Origin: Litorivivens sp041624475
Lineage (GTDB): Bacteria > Pseudomonadota > Gammaproteobacteria > Pseudomonadales > Spongiibacteraceae
Length of the DNA stretch: 64,000 nt
Direction of reading: 5' to 3'
NCBI RefSeq assembly: GCF_041624475.1
Contig: NZ_JBFJUX010000001.1
Coordinates: 1 to 64,000, forward strand
Shown: piece by piece, positions 60,676 through 64,000 of the stretch
Position numbering within the stretch: the stretch's first letter is position 1
How the letters are laid out: the number at the start of each line of letters is the position of its first letter
Program-made: the position numbers and the translations under genes
The notes under the pieces: generated by a model
Database searches by the model: none
Seen by the model: only the letters and a program-made list of their open reading frames with translations
What the model was told of the DNA's origin: nothing

Positions 60676-61581
60676 TCAGGCGGCCTTGGGGCTTGCCGGG
60701 CGCAGGGGCCTGACTTCACGGGCACTGAGAAATTCAGGCCGGGGCTCCAATCCGCTGAAAGGTGCCTGCGGCACATTCTCCACACTGTTGTAGACACACA
60801 TCGCAATGCTGCGCGCATCACCGGACAGGTTGTCGGGCGAGGCATGCAGCAGATTGCATTCGTGAATCACCAGCGTACCCGGACGGCCGGTAATCGGTCG
60901 AATGTCACGATCCTGCAGCACAAATTTCATGATCTCTGTGCCGGGCACGCCCAGCGTCTGCTGCCGCAAGGAGGTCTTGTAGTTGTCGGCCTCGGTCAAC
61001 CCGCTGCAGGAAATATAGTCCTTGTGCGAACCGGGAATGACATAGAGCGGACCGTTGTGTTGGTGGTTGTCTGTGAGCATGATCCAGGCGGTCAGCGCCC
61101 GCATGCGCGGCATGCCATCTTCCACGTGCCAGGTTTCAAAGTCGCTGTGCCAGTTGAAAGCCCGGCCTTTAAGCGGCGGTTTGATATTGATGCGCGACTG
61201 CATGTGATACACCGCCGAGCCCAGCAGCTGCTCGACAATATCGAGCACTTTGTCATCGCGAAAACAGCTCGCCACCGCCTCGCTGAAACCAACCGGATTA
61301 AAAATAGTGCGTAGCTCATCGCTGTCCGGCTCCAGTACCAGCTCTTCGCGACCGCGCAGCGACTGTTTCAGGCGGGGCATATCCCTGAGAATGGGTTCGA
61401 CATGGTGGTTCAGAAAGTCCGGCAGAATCAGAAAACCGTCGCGCTCGTAGTCGCGCAGTTGCTGGCTGCTCAGCGGCCCTGTGGGCGCGTCCGTGTTGGA
61501 ATAGACCACCGGGTCCCAGCGCGGCAGCTGGGTTTCTTCCCGGCCCTGCCTCGATGGATACAGGTCTTTTGACTGTAACAT
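60676..61581 (-). CDS. ectD: Ectoine 5-hydroxylase
   Basis: 301 residues from the ATG at 61581 with GGAGG 9 bp upstream; the frame extends to 61623. A non-heme Fe(II)/2-oxoglutarate dioxygenase (PhyH family) turning ectoine into 5-hydroxyectoine. The EctD signature FNWHSDFETWHVEDGMPRMR is present with the iron His and Asp; the third ligand is the His in ECNLLHASPDNLS. LSSQQLRDYERDGFLILPDFL is typical of the N-terminus. It is 20 kb from ectABC and alone, which occurs in many genomes. Confidence 0.94.
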   Translation of the reverse strand: MLQSKDLYPSRQGREETQLPRWDPVVYSNTDAPTGPLSSQQLRDYERDGFLILPDFLNHHVEPILRDMPRLKQSLRGREELVLEPDSDELRTIFNPVGFSEAVASCFRDDKVLDIVEQLLGSAVYHMQSRINIKPPLKGRAFNWHSDFETWHVEDGMPRMRALTAWIMLTDNHQHNGPLYVIPGSHKDYISCSGLTEADNYKTSLRQQTLGVPGTEIMKFVLQDRDIRPITGRPGTLVIHECNLLHASPDNLSGDARSIAMCVYNSVENVPQAPFSGLEPRPEFLSAREVRPLRPASPKAA

Positions 61582-61754
61582 GAGTGGCTTCCTCCCTCTG
61601 TGAAGTTCAATGCGAAAGCCCACTGCCTGAAATCAGTGGCGCTTGGACGTCACAAACCGCAGGCCCGCAGCATAAGCTGCGGGTATGCGTTCACGGTTGT
61701 GCGAGAGTGTGCCGGCGAGATAGTTCACCGGCGGAAGGAAAAGTATGGTCAGGT

Positions 61755-61775
61755 CGACAGATTTCAAGTCTGTCG
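61755..61775. terminator. Weak hairpin between TIGR03545-type gene and ectD
   Basis: CGACAGA (61755-61761) pairs with TCTGTCG (61769-61775) around 7 bases, just past the stop of the minus-strand TIGR03545-type gene. On the plus strand a GTAATTTTTC tail follows; on the minus strand the tail is not U-rich, so termination strength is uncertain. Confidence 0.4.
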
Positions 61776-61788
61776 GTAATTTTTCTGG

Positions 61789-63489
61789 CTAGCGCAAATC
61801 CTTCAGCAGAGCTTTCAGTGCTTTGCGTCGCTCATCCAGCTGCCCACTGTAGTCATCGAGAAAGCCGCCCTTGCTGTTCAGTTCGGCAGTAGGCCCCGCC
61901 AGCGATTCACTGAGGCGGGCCTGCAGGGCCGCTTTATGCTCGGCCACCTTGGCTTTCAGCTCAGCGCCCAGCACATCGCCAATCAGCTTATCGAGACTCG
62001 ACTTGAGTTTCAGATTGGGTTGATCCGGTGTGCCGGAAATCGCCATTTTCAAGTCGAACTGGCTGGCGGAGTTCAGCGCCTTGCGCAGCAGTTCTGCCGA
62101 CGAGGACTCAGCTGTCTCCGCTACCAGAAACTCGGCCTGCTTGACCAGACTGTCGACGGTCGCGTGCAGGCCGCGGGCGCCCAGCTCAAAGCGGGTGCTG
62201 ATATCCGCTACACCCTGCTGCAGGCTGATCGGGAGTTTGGGGTTGTCCGACAGCTGCAGTGCGCTCAGCGCCAGCTGGCGCAAATCAAAATCGAGGGAAT
62301 CGAGGGCCTCGGCTCCCCGGTGATCAAACAGGCCGTTCAGTTTCAGGCTGGCGCCCTTGTCACTGCCACCACTGGCTTTCAGTGCCAGCGGTTTGCCCCA
62401 GATTTTCTGGGCGTTAGAGATATCGGTCAGCTCCCCGTCGAAGCGGATCGTATCGCCCGCCACCGGCACACTGCCGTTTATGCTGGCGCGCTTGATCAGG
62501 AAGTCCGGCAGCGGCTGCTCCTCGGCAAAGCGAAGGTATTCTCCCGTGGCGCGTTGACGCTTCTGCTGTTCTTCGTCGGCCAGCGGGTCATCTTCGCTAA
62601 GCTGACTGGCCGCCGTCTGATACAGCGACAGCCCCTGCTGCACCATCCGGTAGGCATCGTCGCCGACGATATGGCGAATCATGCCTTCAAAACCCTGATC
62701 CAGTCCGACGCTGGCCAGCAAACGGTCAGCTTCGCGCTTGGGCAGGGTTTTGGCGCGCTCGGTGAGCGCAGCAATGCGCGCGCGATCGGTTTTAATTTGC
62801 TCGTCGAGCTCACTCAGCGCATCCAGGTCGTTGTCGATATCATCGCGCAGTTCCTTGGTGCCCTTGATCCGCACAATGGCGTTCTGTTTTTCCAGCTCTT
62901 CCCAGCGGCGGCGATACTCTGCCAGCTTTTCCTTGCTGGGCAGCTGAGCGATGCGCTGTTCCCAACCGCGCTGAATGTCATCTACCTCCGCTTTCATGGC
63001 ATCGACTTCAGCCTGCAGACGGGCCTGCTCTTCCGCCGCCATCTGATCGACATCGGGCAGGTTCAGTTTAGAGCTGAGATCAAGGCCGCTCTTTTCAGCA
63101 TCGTCTTTTTTGTCACCAAAGCTGAACAGGCGGCCGTCGATTGCGCCGCTGCTGTCGCGTTCGGTATAGAGGTTCAGATCGTCGATGCGCGCATCGTTAG
63201 AAATAAACTGTCGCCGCAGCAGCGCCAGCAGATCCACTTGACTGTGAATGCGGCCCGCCTCAAACAGATTTTGCATGGGTTGATCGGGGTTGGTTACCTG
63301 CAGCCGGTTCAGTGTCAGTGTGCCGTCACTGAGCGACAGCTCGGCACTGTCCAGCTCCACTTTGGCGCCGACAGCCTGGGTGCCGGCAAATTCGATACTG
63401 CTTTCAATTGCCCAGTCGATGCAGAGAATCCAGAGCGCGGCCACGACCGCAAACACGCCCAAGCCCCACCAGCGAATCCATTGAGTCAT
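61789..63489 (-). CDS. TIGR03545-type membrane-anchored protein of unknown function
   Basis: A 566-residue protein with one N-terminal membrane helix (WWGLGVFAVVAALWILCIDWAI). Next is an AsmA-like stretch (SAELSLSDGTLTLNRLQVTNPDQPMQNLFEAG), a long coiled coil (about 150-260, rich in Glu, Arg, Ala) and a beta-rich C-terminal part (SINGSVPVAGDTIRFDGELTDI). The strand pattern recalls AsmA/TamB lipid-transfer relatives. It matches the recalled TIGR03545 family, which is found beside TIGR03546 proteins, as here. Function is unknown; an envelope lipid role is only suggested by shape. Confidence 0.78.
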   Translation of the reverse strand: MTQWIRWWGLGVFAVVAALWILCIDWAIESSIEFAGTQAVGAKVELDSAELSLSDGTLTLNRLQVTNPDQPMQNLFEAGRIHSQVDLLALLRRQFISNDARIDDLNLYTERDSSGAIDGRLFSFGDKKDDAEKSGLDLSSKLNLPDVDQMAAEEQARLQAEVDAMKAEVDDIQRGWEQRIAQLPSKEKLAEYRRRWEELEKQNAIVRIKGTKELRDDIDNDLDALSELDEQIKTDRARIAALTERAKTLPKREADRLLASVGLDQGFEGMIRHIVGDDAYRMVQQGLSLYQTAASQLSEDDPLADEEQQKRQRATGEYLRFAEEQPLPDFLIKRASINGSVPVAGDTIRFDGELTDISNAQKIWGKPLALKASGGSDKGASLKLNGLFDHRGAEALDSLDFDLRQLALSALQLSDNPKLPISLQQGVADISTRFELGARGLHATVDSLVKQAEFLVAETAESSSAELLRKALNSASQFDLKMAISGTPDQPNLKLKSSLDKLIGDVLGAELKAKVAEHKAALQARLSESLAGPTAELNSKGGFLDDYSGQLDERRKALKALLKDLR

Positions 63490-63534
63490 TGTGGCTCTCC
63501 TATGACTTAAGTTAATAGGCTTAGCTAATAGGGC

Positions 63535-64000
63535 CTAGTTGAGTGCGTTGTAGAGTTCAAACAGACGCGTGCTTTTTACAAACAGCATCAGCCGGGTCTG
63601 GGCCAGCTTGGCGCGCACCTTTTCCCGGTAGCGCGTAATGGCCCACACCGCAGCCCAGTAAATGGGCAGCGCCAGAATCAGGCTCAAACAGAAACTGCCC
63701 ATCACCAGCGTGTTGTTGTAAGCCATAAAGCGCCAGAAGGAGGACTGGTACAACGACGTCCACAGGCCTTCCAGTGATGCAGCCTGCAGAATGTCAGCTC
63801 CCAGCCGCACACTGATCGGGTCAAGGGCGTAAGCCAGGCCCGAGAACAGTGCAAAACCAAGAATGAAAAAACTCAGGTTGACGCGAATCACCAGCACCAG
63901 CAGTAAAATCAGAATATTGTGCGGCGACATCAGGGGTGTCAGCCCCATGATCAAGGCAAATACCAGCGCCAAGGCCACCTGGGCGGGGTTGTCGTCGGAA
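63535..64000 (-). CDS. TIGR03546-type (DUF2062-like) membrane protein, 5' end cut by window
   Basis: At least 154 residues; the frame stays open to the window edge (SDDNPAQVALALVFALIMG), so the start lies beyond base 64,000. About four membrane helices, with GLTPLMSPHNILILLLVLVIRVN and a C-terminal basic helix (RYREKVRAKLAQTRLM). It matches the TIGR03546 family, a short inner-membrane protein paired with TIGR03545. The two probably form one operon (45 bp gap) and one complex of unknown function. Confidence 0.77.
   Translation of the reverse strand, partial: SDDNPAQVALALVFALIMGLTPLMSPHNILILLLVLVIRVNLSFFILGFALFSGLAYALDPISVRLGADILQAASLEGLWTSLYQSSFWRFMAYNNTLVMGSFCLSLILALPIYWAAVWAITRYREKVRAKLAQTRLMLFVKSTRLFELYNALN

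Noticed and set aside
61936..63510. 524-residue open frame on the plus strand
   Set aside because: It lies opposite the TIGR03545-type gene; its composition (Gln, Arg, Leu repeats) is that of a reverse-strand shadow.

Overview
The window comes from a gammaproteobacterium, most likely a marine member of the Cellvibrionales/Pseudomonadales type. The evidence is the order argH - algZ(fimS)/algR - hemC - hemD - hemX - hemY, a class I adenylate cyclase (cyaA) on the far side, a complete ectoine/5-hydroxyectoine gene set with a dedicated aspartate kinase, and a paired TIGR03545/TIGR03546-type gene set. No rRNA, tRNA, CRISPR array or phage module was seen. Taxonomy is inferred from gene content only.

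Bases 1-24,112 are a surface-polysaccharide locus read on the minus strand, visibly more A+T-rich over about 1,600-19,700 than the rest. In order of transcription it encodes export and length control (Wzi-like, a large SLBB/Wza-like protein, Wzz), four enzymes making a CDP-4-keto-3,6-dideoxyhexose (ddhD, ddhA, ddhB, ddhC), then an unusual set of an aminotransferase, a thiamine-diphosphate enzyme and an SDR protein that could build a branched or otherwise modified sugar. Three GT2 enzymes, a Wzx-like flippase, a Wzy-like polymerase, a GT10 (fucosyltransferase-type) enzyme and three GT4 enzymes follow. The distal end is broken by an intact 1,192-bp IS3-family element (401-1592) that supplies the last codons of the final glycosyltransferase and sits against a remnant of a second IS3-type transposase.

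Bases 24,113-51,330 lie between cyaA and argH and are a mosaic of accessory modules. They hold TerC and DUF2339 membrane proteins; a TetR regulator whose promoter shares a 20-bp palindrome with the promoter of a cycloeucalenol-cycloisomerase-like gene followed by a steroid-dehydrogenase-like SDR; a histidine kinase with an ethylene-receptor-like membrane domain carrying all five key ETR1 residues; and a stand-alone receiver. They also hold the ectR / ectA-ectB-ectC-ask-symporter locus, a CBS protein, a cytochrome P450 divergent from a tandem double-MarR regulator, a sigma-like/anti-sigma-like pair, and an RND efflux pump with its adaptor.

Bases 51,331-64,000 are mostly core: argH, a membrane-anchored beta-helix-like protein, algZ/algR, the hemCDXY tetrapyrrole genes, ectD (ectoine hydroxylase, away from the ectABC operon), and a conserved pair of unknown membrane proteins, the last cut by the window end. 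Two families of palindromic intergenic repeats punctuate the high-GC part.
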